Shown here: piece after piece, positions 26,274-34,022 of the stretch | Layout: each line of letters starts with the position of its first letter | Position numbering within the stretch: position 1 is the first letter of the stretch | Assembly: GCA_033852135.1 (NCBI GenBank) | Contig: JAWSVB010000028.1 | Span: 6,377 to 70,376 of the forward strand | Direction of reading: 5' to 3' | Origin: QZLE01 sp033852135 | GTDB taxonomy: Bacteria > Pseudomonadota > Gammaproteobacteria > QZLD01 | DNA length: 64,000 nucleotides | Translations under genes and position numbers: made by a program | The notes under the pieces: model-generated | The model's input: the letters and a program-made list of their open reading frames with translations, nothing else | What the model was told of the DNA's origin: nothing | The model's database searches: none

Positions 26274-28835
26274 TCAACTCTCTTGTGCCATCTTCTGCAA
26301 CTGATACAACTTATTCAGCGCATCAATCGGAGTGGTCTTATCCAAATTCAAATGCTCCAACTGCTCCATCACCGGATGCCGCTCCAGCTTCGGTGCTTCA
26401 AACAGAGCAAACTGATTTGGTGAATGGTCAACTTTGCTGCTGTCATTTTCCAGATGCTCTAACTTCATCTTCGCCTGGTCGATAACATTACGCGGAATCC
26501 CTGCAAGCCCCGCAACCTGTAGTCCATAACTTTGGTTCGCTGGCCCATCTTTTACGCTGTGCATAAATACGATAGAGTCACCATGTTCAACCGCATCTAG
26601 GTGCACATTTTTGATTGAGTCTATAATCTCTGGCAAAGTGGTAAGCTCAAAATAGTGGGTAGCAAATAGAGTATAAGCACTGATGTTTTTTGCGATGTGA
26701 GCAGCACATGCCCATGCTAGCGAAAGACCATCGAAGGTGCTGGTGCCGCGCCCAATCTCATCCATCAAAACCAGACTGTTTTCGGTGGCATTGTGTAGAA
26801 TATTTGCTGTCTCAGTCATCTCTACCATGAATGTGGAGCGGCCACTAGCAAGATCATCTGATGCGCCGATACGGGTGAAAATTCTATCAATTATTCCAAT
26901 TTCAGCCGATTGTGCAGGGACGAAACAACCAATGTGAGCCAATAGGGTTATCACTGCAACTTGGCGCATATAGGTAGATTTACCACCCATGTTTGGCCCA
27001 GTGATAATCAGCATCTTTTGTTTATCATCTAGCTCAATATCGTTTGGAATAAACGGCTCATCGATTACCTGTTCAACGACAATGTGACGCCCCTCTTTGA
27101 TGATGATTCCCGGCTGGTTATTTAGAGTAGGTTTGCACAGGTTTAATCGGTCCGAACGCTCAGCAAAACAGCAGATTACATCCAGTTCAGATATGCCGTC
27201 GGCACATGCGCGTAAAGGGGTAAGGAACTTTCCAACCTTTTGCAGTAGCTCTTCGTATAACGCTTTTTCACGTGACAAAGAGCGCTCTTTTGCGCTTAAC
27301 ACCTTCTCTTCAAATGCTTTCAGTTCTGGTGTGATATAACGCTCACTACTCTTCAGTGTTTGGCGACGAATGTAGTCTTCCGGGATCTCCGCATTTTGTG
27401 CTTTACCAATCTCGATATAGTAACCATGCACGCGGTTATAACTCACTTTTAGGGTGTTGATACCGGTTCTTTCCCGCTCTCTACTTTCAAGGTCGATAAG
27501 AAACTGGTCTGCATTTTGGCTCAGGCCACGCAGCTCATCCAGCTCAGCATCATAACCTTCGGCAATTACGCCGCCATCACGAATTAGAACCGGAGGGTTG
27601 TCTATCACAGCAGTTTCTAGCAACTGGGTGCATTCAGGGTGCTCCCCAATTTTCTCTTTAATGATTTCAACTAAAGGGGAATCGATATCTGTAATCTGCT
27701 GCTGTAAATCTGGCGTTAGTCGCAATGAATCGCGTAGCGATGAAAGGTCGCGCGGTCGTGCAGAGCCTAGTGCAACACGAGTTAAAATTCTCTCGATATC
27801 CCCAATGCCGCGCATCACCTCCTGAATATCCTCAAATATAAAGTTGTTACATAAGGTCTCAATTGCGTCATAACGCAGGTGTAACTGTTGCTGGTCACGC
27901 AGCGGACGATTCAGCCAACGGCGCAGCATTCTGCTCCCCATGCTGGTTGAAGTGCGGTCGATTACCGAGGCTAAGGTGTTCTCCTTGCCGCCACTAAGGT
28001 TGTACTCCAACTCCAAATTTCTTCGCGTCGCGGCATCAAGGATAATCCCCTCATTATGACGCTCAGCGCTAATAGATAAAATATGAGGTATCGTTGTGCG
28101 TTGGGTATGGGTTACATATTGCAATAATGCGCCAGCAGCAGTAATTGCAATTGGCATATCGTCACAGCCAAAGCCACTAAGGTCTTTGGTTTTGAATTGA
28201 TTTGTAAGGAGAGAAAAAGCAGTGTCGAATTCAAAATGCCACGGAGCCTGTCGCGTAATTCCAGGGCGATTCTGCAGAGATAAAGGAACAGTCATGTCCT
28301 CATTAACCAGAGTTTCAGCGGGTTTAAATCTCTCGATTTCGCTTAGTAATTCCTCTTCGGTACTAAGCTCCAAGGCAGAGAATTTGCCACCAGAAAGCTC
28401 CAGAGCAGCAAGGCCAAACTTACCATCGCCAAAACTATTTATCGCTGCAATATAGTTGTCTTTGCGTTCATCTAGTAGCGCCTCTTCTGTCAGAGTGCCA
28501 GGGGTGATAATGCGTGTGACTTTTCTCTCGACCGGTCCCTTGCTTGTAGCAGGATCACCAATCTGTTCAGCAATCGCAACCGATTCACCATGCTTCACTA
28601 ACTTGGCTAAGTAGCCATCCAAAGAGTGCACTGGAATACCTGCCATTGGAATAGGCTGCCCGCCAGACTTGCCGCGCGCAGTAAGTGTGATATCTAATAA
28701 CTTCGCAGCATTCTTTGCATCGTCATAAAATAATTCATAAAAATCGCCCATACGATAAAACAGAATAATTTCTGGATATTCCGTCTTAATACGGAAATAT
28801 TGTTGCATCATCGGGGTATGTTTCTGTTCAGACAT
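26274..28835 (-). CDS. mutS: DNA mismatch repair protein MutS
   Basis: Mismatch-recognition ATPase of about 853 residues. The mismatch-binding FYRMGDFYELF block with the Phe-x-Glu wedge (DFYELF) is near residue 30. The ATPase domain has Walker A GPNMGGKST, Walker B LVLMDEIGRGTSTFDG, and the FATHYFELT helix. ATG 28835 is chosen: AAGGAG lies 14 bases upstream, and an in-frame GTG at 28850 touches that site directly. It is on the minus strand with a decayed region upstream. mutS near cinA-recA is known from Pseudomonas. Confidence 0.97.
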   Translation of the reverse strand: MSEQKHTPMMQQYFRIKTEYPEIILFYRMGDFYELFYDDAKNAAKLLDITLTARGKSGGQPIPMAGIPVHSLDGYLAKLVKHGESVAIAEQIGDPATSKGPVERKVTRIITPGTLTEEALLDERKDNYIAAINSFGDGKFGLAALELSGGKFSALELSTEEELLSEIERFKPAETLVNEDMTVPLSLQNRPGITRQAPWHFEFDTAFSLLTNQFKTKDLSGFGCDDMPIAITAAGALLQYVTHTQRTTIPHILSISAERHNEGIILDAATRRNLELEYNLSGGKENTLASVIDRTSTSMGSRMLRRWLNRPLRDQQQLHLRYDAIETLCNNFIFEDIQEVMRGIGDIERILTRVALGSARPRDLSSLRDSLRLTPDLQQQITDIDSPLVEIIKEKIGEHPECTQLLETAVIDNPPVLIRDGGVIAEGYDAELDELRGLSQNADQFLIDLESRERERTGINTLKVSYNRVHGYYIEIGKAQNAEIPEDYIRRQTLKSSERYITPELKAFEEKVLSAKERSLSREKALYEELLQKVGKFLTPLRACADGISELDVICCFAERSDRLNLCKPTLNNQPGIIIKEGRHIVVEQVIDEPFIPNDIELDDKQKMLIITGPNMGGKSTYMRQVAVITLLAHIGCFVPAQSAEIGIIDRIFTRIGASDDLASGRSTFMVEMTETANILHNATENSLVLMDEIGRGTSTFDGLSLAWACAAHIAKNISAYTLFATHYFELTTLPEIIDSIKNVHLDAVEHGDSIVFMHSVKDGPANQSYGLQVAGLAGIPRNVIDQAKMKLEHLENDSSKVDHSPNQFALFEAPKLERHPVMEQLEHLNLDKTTPIDALNKLYQLQKMAQES

Positions 28836-28918
28836 GATCTGTTGATTCACTCCTTGAAAACTAGGCTATATTCTCCGGGAAACGGGCAAGGGGTGCAAGT
28901 CAGGGTGGCAGAATAATC

Positions 28919-29095
28919 TCAAATTTGTGGTTTAAGATCGGATACTTTCTGGCGTGATACCGGTATTTTGGTCTGGGGGGGGCTTAATACGACAAAATGA
29001 CGTCTGGATTCGGCTAAGGGAGTGCTGATCTGCATCAAATTGACCAGATAGCCCTGGTGCAGACGAACAAACAGAGTGGGGAGGTGAGCTATTTC
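28919..29095 (-). pseudogene. LytTR DNA-binding domain remnant
   Basis: The minus strand reads open from about 29095 to a TGA at 28919-28921. The frame shows the LytTR pattern LFVRLHQGYLVNLMQI, then a short gap and FVVLSPP and IPVSRQKVSDLKPQI. These match the conserved FVRxHRSYLVN and IPVSR blocks of LytTR response regulators. There is no start codon or receiver domain upstream, and the domain is shortened. It contains a C8 run (on the minus strand). This is a decayed C terminus, not a working regulator. Confidence 0.6.
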
Positions 29096-29285
29096 AAACC
29101 TGATAATACACAGGTGGAATCGTTACTTTCACAATCTTTTGAACCACAATAGATAAAATCGCAGAAGCCAATCCTGTGGCGTTAGATAGCAGCGCAGCAA
29201 TTGGAAAATAGCCGTGTGCAACACAATGAAAAATAGGGTAGGTAGCATAGTGACTTAGAACGGTATTGATAAAGTAAGCTGACCC
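29094..29285 (-). pseudogene. Membrane-protein remnant
   Basis: An open minus-strand reading of 63 codons ends at TGA 29094-29096 and overlaps the LytTR remnant in another frame. It is hydrophobic, with YFINTVLSHYATYPIFH, then FPIAALLSNATGLASAIL, and ends KVTIPPVYYQV. It has no start codon: a stop precedes it at 29286-29288. It looks like the C terminus of a polytopic membrane protein (GtrA-like is one guess, unproven). Together with the LytTR piece it marks a site of gene decay. Confidence 0.4.
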
Positions 29286-29378
29286 TTATGTCCACGCATA
29301 AAGAATTAGATCTGTTCTTAAGGAATGCTTTCAGGGGCGAACTTAGATCAAACTATCATAGTAGTGGCCCGCGAAATG

Positions 29379-30068
29379 CTACCTGCACTGGCTAAATTTA
29401 TCAGCTTCTTCCAGAGAATGGTTCATATGATCACGCTCATCAAGCCCGATCCGTCGGAAAAGATCAGCCAGGGTCTTTTGTTTAGGATAAAACTCAAAGT
29501 ACTTGCTTTCTACAGGCTCATTATCCCAGTCAGGGTTCTCCTGGGCCATGAGCATGTATTGATGCTCCGCATGGGACTCAAAAGCCGCATTCATAGCGAA
29601 CGACCATTTTGGGTTCAACCTGAACAATAGTTTAGAAACAATATTATATTTAAACGCCATGACACTCGGGATTAAAAAATGGTGAAGCCAGCTGAGCTTG
29701 ATCCCTTTTTGATGGATGAGATCTGCAACTAAAAGCAAGTGCCACTGCTCATTGTCCTGACTTTCACGCCCTAGATCGATCAATTGTAAAAGCTCCCGGG
29801 TTCTGTTCGGACAGGGTTCTTGACAGCTTGTATACAATTTCGAAAGTGCTTTATATCCTCCGTTCTCCCAAGCCCAATAAGGATAACGGGCCAGCATCTC
29901 AAGCACCATGAACTTAGGAAGTGTACGCTTTGGCCCGTAAACAATATCAAATGTCAGGAACATCCCTTTAAGAATAAAATTCGCAGGGAGGCATGGTGTG
30001 CTTAAGGTCTTTTCCTGCTCGGCTATTAGATCAAGCTCTTTGCCGATCGTGTACTCATACTTTGACAT
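29379..30068 (-). CDS. Alternative-oxidase-like diiron protein
   Basis: 229-residue protein with the AOX/diiron carboxylate layout. KFMVLEMLARYPYWAWE matches the AOX first-helix block. ExxH appears in DNEQWHLL (second iron-ligand helix). FESHAEHQYML gives the third set, and LDERDHMNHSLEEAD gives the closing ExxH. Alternative oxidases pass electrons from ubiquinol to oxygen at the inner membrane face without pumping protons. The start ATG 30068 is set by AGGAGG six bases upstream; the ATG at 30074 touches that site with no spacing. It is monocistronic, next to gene remnants and within an accessory stretch. Actual quinol oxidase activity is inferred from motifs only. Confidence 0.7.
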   Translation of the reverse strand: MSKYEYTIGKELDLIAEQEKTLSTPCLPANFILKGMFLTFDIVYGPKRTLPKFMVLEMLARYPYWAWENGGYKALSKLYTSCQEPCPNRTRELLQLIDLGRESQDNEQWHLLLVADLIHQKGIKLSWLHHFLIPSVMAFKYNIVSKLLFRLNPKWSFAMNAAFESHAEHQYMLMAQENPDWDNEPVESKYFEFYPKQKTLADLFRRIGLDERDHMNHSLEEADKFSQCR

Positions 30069-30401
30069 GGTCATCCTCCTAGATAATTAAATTTTTTGAT
30101 CCTTTTGTCTGCCCTATGGCCCTTATTCAACCGATCTTACCACAGCTTTTTAAGAAATTATCAATAACTAAAAACTCTTGATAGAAAACGGTGTTTATTA
30201 TTTCTTTGCTTAAACTCGCTATATGGCGCTACTAGCGCAATAACTTTGCTAAATAATCGTCAGTTTTTTTTACAACCGTCAATGTTGTTACCACTAGTTT
30301 CAAGCTGAAAGCTAATGGTGCTATTGGTGGCATAAAAGTTGCTATTGACCAATGTTCATTCTTTTAACTAACAATTTATTAAATTATTTTGAGGTTTTTC
30401 C
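30069..30401. other. Intergenic region between two divergent accessory genes
   Basis: About 330 bases, AT-rich, with no gene seen. It must hold the promoters of the diiron protein (leftward) and the PEP-CTERM gene (rightward). A small inverted repeat GCGCT-ACT-AGCGC is at 30226-30238. I see no convincing regulator site. Confidence 0.5.
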
Positions 30402-30941
30402 ATGTTTAAAAATATTGCTCGATTAATTGCTGTGACTGTTCTTATTGGCTTCGCTTCTGTTGCTAATGCAGGTGTTATTTACAATATCGAATCTGTTCTG
30501 AATATTGGTGGGACTGATTACTATGGAGCTGGTTTCGTTGATGTAAATCAATCTGCTTTGACTGCATCAAATACTATTACCTTTGATAGTGGTGATATTT
30601 TAGACTTCAGGTTTTCTTTTGATGATGTAACAGTTACTGCATCGGATATCTATTCCCCAAGTACAGAGGGTTTTGTTACAGATGTGAATGGAGATTTATC
30701 TCTATTTGTAGATACATTGTATTCATTTGCTGATTTTTGGGTTGGGTCAGATTATCGTCGTGGTGTATTTTTCTATGATGTTTGGAATGGGTTTCGTGCA
30801 CGTAGTGCATTGACTGGTGGTGAGCTTGTTAGGGGCGGTACATACTCAATTACAAAAGCAAGTGATATTCCAGAACCAGTTTCTATCGTTCTTTTGATAA
30901 TGGGGTTTGCGGGATTAGGGCTGTCTAGACGTAAAAGCTAG
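30402..30941 (+). CDS. PEP-CTERM sorting-domain protein
   Basis: 179-residue exported protein. It has an N-terminal Sec signal (cleaved after SVANA, about residue 24), a beta-rich middle with no cysteines, and a C-terminal PEP-CTERM tripartite signal: IPEP, a hydrophobic stretch (VSIVLLIMGFAGLGL), and SRRKS. In the known system, exosortase EpsH (XrtA type) recognises this tail during export, usually linked to exopolysaccharide biosynthesis. No exosortase is in the window, so the enzyme must be elsewhere. It is monocistronic and has its own terminator. Confidence 0.88.
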   Translation: MFKNIARLIAVTVLIGFASVANAGVIYNIESVLNIGGTDYYGAGFVDVNQSALTASNTITFDSGDILDFRFSFDDVTVTASDIYSPSTEGFVTDVNGDLSLFVDTLYSFADFWVGSDYRRGVFFYDVWNGFRARSALTGGELVRGGTYSITKASDIPEPVSIVLLIMGFAGLGLSRRKS

Positions 30942-30968
30942 AAAACAGCAGCTAAGCAGTTGAAATTT

Positions 30969-31021
30969 AGCGATAATAACGACAGAGAGTATTCTTTTTA
31001 TCTGGCGTTATTGTCGCTTTG
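30969..31021 (+). terminator. Long-stem hairpin terminator
   Basis: AGCGATAATAACG (30969-30981) pairs with CGTTATTGTCGCT (31006-31018), a 13-bp stem with one G-U pair and a 24-base loop, followed by a short T run. It follows the PEP-CTERM gene. Confidence 0.7.
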
Positions 31022-31045
31022 TATATAATGGACTGCAGTAAGGCA

Positions 31046-31063
31046 GGTTGGGTATTGCCCACC
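31046..31063. repeat. Inverted repeat GGTTGGG-TATT-GCCCACC
   Basis: A short imperfect palindrome of the GGTGGGCAATxCCCACC kind that recurs between genes in many Proteobacteria. Only one copy is seen in the window. It lies just 3' of the methyltransferase gene (minus strand) and may help terminate it. Confidence 0.35.
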
Positions 31064-31075
31064 AATAAAACAGTC

Positions 31076-31675
31076 CTATTTAAAAGCAGTAAGCAAAAAC
31101 AGTGAGTAATCTTTTTGCGGTTTACATAGTGTGCTTGCTGTTTGAATTTTTACATCTCGAAACTGCGTTAGTGAAATAGTGTTAGCTAATTCATCGCGGT
31201 CAAATCCAAGATGAAACACCCCTGTATCTTCATCGTGAAAGGTTCCATCTTCGGTATCAAGGTCTGCAATTGCTATAAAGCCACCGTAATCAAGCATAGA
31301 GTAGAATTTATCAAACATGGCTTTTATATCTTCAACATGATGCATTGTCATTGATGAGATTATACCGTCGAATTTTTTATCTAGGGTTGATTTGGTAAGG
31401 TCCATTTCGATTAGCTCTAGATTGCAATCAATGTTTTCCCTCTTATTAATCAACTGCTCATTCATTGATTTTGATATATCAACAGCTGTAATCGTCTTTA
31501 CAGAAGGGGCTATTCTTTCAAGTAGTAGGCCAGTACCAGAACCAAAGTCCATTATGCTCATATCTGTATCTAACTGAATGCTATCCCGAATCAAATTGAC
31601 AATATTATCAACATTATTTGATTTTCTATTGTCATCATAACTTGCTGCTTTGTTTTTAAAATAGTCTTTACTCAT
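31076..31675 (-). CDS. Class I SAM-dependent methyltransferase
   Basis: 199-residue cytoplasmic methyltransferase. Motif I reads MDFGSGTGLLLERI near residue 41, the acidic loop VDISKSMNEQ follows, and IISSMTMHHVEDI is the motif III region. The N terminus FKNKAASYDD is typical of UbiE/methyltransferase-11 family members. The substrate cannot be inferred. It stands alone on the minus strand in the mutS-cinA accessory stretch. Confidence 0.82.
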   Translation of the reverse strand: MSKDYFKNKAASYDDNRKSNNVDNIVNLIRDSIQLDTDMSIMDFGSGTGLLLERIAPSVKTITAVDISKSMNEQLINKRENIDCNLELIEMDLTKSTLDKKFDGIISSMTMHHVEDIKAMFDKFYSMLDYGGFIAIADLDTEDGTFHDEDTGVFHLGFDRDELANTISLTQFRDVKIQTASTLCKPQKDYSLFLLTAFK

Positions 31676-31895
31676 TGCCTGACTCTAAACTTCTATACAT
31701 GAGCTTCAACTATACAGCAGTCATCAAATGTGGCAAATATGTGTGAAAGCGAAACTTTTCTAGGTGAAATTAATTCATCATCTATTTCTCTATATTGCGA
31801 TAAATTGCTTTGGTCGCTACCGATGTCGGTGTGTGCTACAATTATAGCTATACCACAGGAAGGTATTGATATACAAAATAAATATGGAGAGTGAA

Positions 31896-32459
31896 ATGAG
31901 ACAAATATCGATTGTAATTTGCATGACGCTATCATTAATTATTGCTGGCTGCTCAACTACTGCAGGTAGGACTAAATCAGAAAAACGTCAGGCAGTTCTT
32001 GCCATGAAAAATAATGTTTTGTCAGATCTTTATAAAGTAAAGCCAGATGTTAAAGCCCAAATCTCTAGTGCCCCAGGTTATGCAGTGTTTAGCAATGTGA
32101 ATGTAAATATTATTTTAGCCAGTTTTGGTGGTGGCTACGGTGTTGTTAAAAACAATAAGAGTGGTAAACACACATATATGAAAATAGGAGAGGTTGGTCT
32201 TGGGTTAGGTTTAGGAGTTAAAGATTTTCGCGTCATTTTCGTATTTCATAACACAAAAACTATGGAGCGCTTTATAGAGCAAGGTTGGGCTTTTGGTGCT
32301 CAAGCCGATGCTGCAGCTAAAGCTAGTGATAAAGGTGTGGCAGTTGGTGGTGAGGCTACTGTAGATAACTTTACTATCTACCAGCTGACAAAAACCGGTT
32401 TAGCTCTGCAGGCAACAGTTAAAGGAACCAAATACTGGAGAGATGATTCATTAAATTAA
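31896..32459 (+). CDS. YSC84/DUF500-type lipoprotein
   Basis: 187-residue protein with a lipoprotein signal (CMTLSLIIAGCS; lipid Cys near residue 19). The mature part is the YSC84 (Las17-binding/DUF500) domain, seen as PGYAVFSNVNVNIILASFGG, KIGEVGLGLGLGVKDF, and WAFGAQADAAAKASDKG. It is a periplasmic or outer-membrane lipoprotein of unknown function. ATG 31896 is chosen because GGAGAG lies 5 bases upstream and because the lipobox then falls at the normal place. An in-frame start at 31866 is not needed. Confidence 0.85.
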   Translation: MRQISIVICMTLSLIIAGCSTTAGRTKSEKRQAVLAMKNNVLSDLYKVKPDVKAQISSAPGYAVFSNVNVNIILASFGGGYGVVKNNKSGKHTYMKIGEVGLGLGLGVKDFRVIFVFHNTKTMERFIEQGWAFGAQADAAAKASDKGVAVGGEATVDNFTIYQLTKTGLALQATVKGTKYWRDDSLN

Positions 32460-32949
32460 TTATAAGAACCATGGAAAATATCGGCAGTTAAATAGTAATT
32501 AATGCGCATTTTCTAGAAATAAATCACTTTGCTGGCTGCAAAATGTAGCAATTATGCAGCCGTTTTCAGTGCATATGAAATATATAGCAATAAATAGATA
32601 ATAGTTATTTGATGATTAGGATTCACCATCTGTATTTTTTCTAAATTGAGGTAATGTCATGTATAAGGCGGTTTTTACACATTAATTTGCAACTTAATTA
32701 CCTGGGAATTACCATAAAAAAACACCTGGTAAGCAAGAAATTTGCCGCATAATTAGACATTTATATATATCCTACTGGAATAAATTTAATAATAACGTAC
32801 TATTGTTAAATATATAGAAGTATAATGTTTGTGAATTTTATACTGTTATGTGTAAAAAAACGCGCCATAGAGTATGTGATATTCTGCGTTAAGATGAAGA
32901 AGCCTATTGTAAAGCAATAGATTAAACTAGTAATGAGGAAATGAAGAAA
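32460..32949 (+). promoter_or_regulatory. Long AT-rich leader region before the cold-shock gene
   Basis: About 490 bases with no gene. A GGCTGCA-N14-TGCAGCC hairpin (32534-32561) followed by GTTTT probably terminates the YSC84 gene. Promoter-like TATAAT (32821-32826) and TATACT (32839-32844) boxes lie about 110-125 bases before the cold-shock start. This would give a long untranslated leader, as is usual for cspA-type mRNAs. Which box is used cannot be told. Confidence 0.5.
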
Positions 32950-33153
32950 ATGAGTCAAGGTACAGTTAAGTGGTTCAACGCAGATAAAGGTTTTGGTTTT
33001 ATTACTCCTGAAGACGGAGGCAAAGATCTTTTTGTTCACCACTCTGAAGTAAAAGTTTCTGGCTATGCATCTCTAAAAGATGGCCAAAAAGTTGAGTTTG
33101 AAGTAGGCCAAGGCCAAAAAGGCCCATGTGCTACTAACGTAGTTCCAGTTTAA
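32950..33153 (+). CDS. Cold-shock domain protein (CspA family)
   Basis: 67-residue single-stranded nucleic-acid-binding protein. RNP1 (KGFGFI) and RNP2 (LFVHH) are intact, and the start MSQGTVKWFN and end GPCATNVVPV are typical. ATG 32950 is preferred over ATG 32941: the family starts with this residue and GAGG lies 11 bases upstream (only 2 before 32941). A strong terminator follows 19 bases later. Confidence 0.95.
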   Translation: MSQGTVKWFNADKGFGFITPEDGGKDLFVHHSEVKVSGYASLKDGQKVEFEVGQGQKGPCATNVVPV

Positions 33154-33172
33154 TTACTAGAATATATACGTG

Positions 33173-33202
33173 AAAAATGGCCAAGTATACTTGGCCATTT
33201 TT
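33173..33202 (+). terminator. Terminator after the cold-shock gene
   Basis: A perfect palindrome: AAAAATGGCCAAG, TATA loop, CTTGGCCATTTTT. The T run follows directly on the stem. Confidence 0.93.
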
Positions 33203-33274
33203 ATTTGTATCAAAGTAAAATTTTTATGGCATCTCGTAACATCTAAAAACCACCTTTCCATATTTATATACACT

Positions 33275-33292
33275 CCCCCCCCAAAAAAAAAA
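33275..33292. repeat. C8-A10 homopolymer pair
   Basis: Eight C are followed by ten A in a non-coding stretch between the cold-shock gene and cinA (33203-33383, where no gene is seen). It may be slippage-prone or a sequencing weak point. Confidence 0.6.
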
Positions 33293-33383
33293 TTAATAAT
33301 AATTTTGCTTTATTATTGGCAGAGCACTTTTATTTATTTCTAAATACTTTTCATATCGCATCTATGAAAATTAAACTTAACGG

Positions 33384-33425
33384 TTGAAATAAAAACCATT
33401 CTCTCTATACTGTAAAAACATACAG
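33384..33425 (+). promoter_or_regulatory. cinA-recA promoter with LexA (SOS) box
   Basis: A -35 box TTGAAA (33384-33389) and -10 box TATACT (33406-33411) are 16 bp apart. CTGTAAAAACATACAG (33410-33425) matches the gammaproteobacterial LexA consensus CTGT-N8-ACAG and overlaps the -10, so LexA would block this promoter. No such box is seen in the 61 bases between cinA and recA, so recA induction probably comes from here. Confidence 0.85.
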
Positions 33426-33473
33426 TGTTTCTTTAGTGAGTTATTTACATGGAATTGAGATGGTGAATCAAGT

Positions 33474-33962
33474 ATGAACCAACCCCTAGAAAATTTGACT
33501 AAAGAGGTTGCCAGTCTGCTGCAAAGTAAGAATCTAACAGTGACGACGGCTGAATCATGTACTGGTGGATGGATTGGCAAGATGCTGACCGATATTTCAG
33601 GAAGCTCAGCTTATTATCCCGGTGGAGTTATTGCTTATTCAAATGATATCAAGCATAAGGTGCTTGGTGTCGCAGCCGAAGATCTTACTAAATATGGTGC
33701 TGTTTCAAGTCAGGTCGCACAGGGGATGGCTCTTGGTGCAAAAAAAGTTTTTGCCGCTGATATTGCAGTAGCAGTTACCGGAATTGCAGGCCCAACAGGT
33801 GGCAGTGTAGATAAGCCAGTTGGAACGGTTTGGTTTGCATGGGTATTGCCAGATGGCAGTGTTATCACTAAGGAAGAGTGTTTTACAGGTTCGAGAGAAG
33901 ATGTAAGAAAATCAACGGTGTATAAAGCGTTAGATCAAATTAGGCAAATAATAGCTGAATAG
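33474..33962 (+). CDS. cinA: Nicotinamide-nucleotide amidase (CinA C-terminal domain, PncC)
   Basis: 162-residue cytoplasmic enzyme that deamidates NMN to nicotinate mononucleotide for NAD recycling. It has only the CinA C-terminal domain, like E. coli PncC (YgaD), not the full-length two-domain form. Conserved blocks are TTAESCTGGWIGKMLTD, GSSAYYPGGVIAYSN and VTGIAGPTGG. It stands 60 bases before recA on the same strand behind the LexA-box promoter, a classical cinA-recA pair. Confidence 0.94.
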   Translation: MNQPLENLTKEVASLLQSKNLTVTTAESCTGGWIGKMLTDISGSSAYYPGGVIAYSNDIKHKVLGVAAEDLTKYGAVSSQVAQGMALGAKKVFAADIAVAVTGIAGPTGGSVDKPVGTVWFAWVLPDGSVITKEECFTGSREDVRKSTVYKALDQIRQIIAE

Positions 33963-34022
33963 ATTTGCCAGAGTTAGTACACTAGCAAAAGTTTATGAAT
34001 TCATACGATTAAGGTGTTTAAA

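Noticed and set aside
33275..33292. C8-A10 run as a phase-variation switch
   Set aside because: It lies in a non-coding stretch about 90 bases upstream of the -35 of cinA, outside any promoter I can see. A sequencing or neutral origin is as likely.
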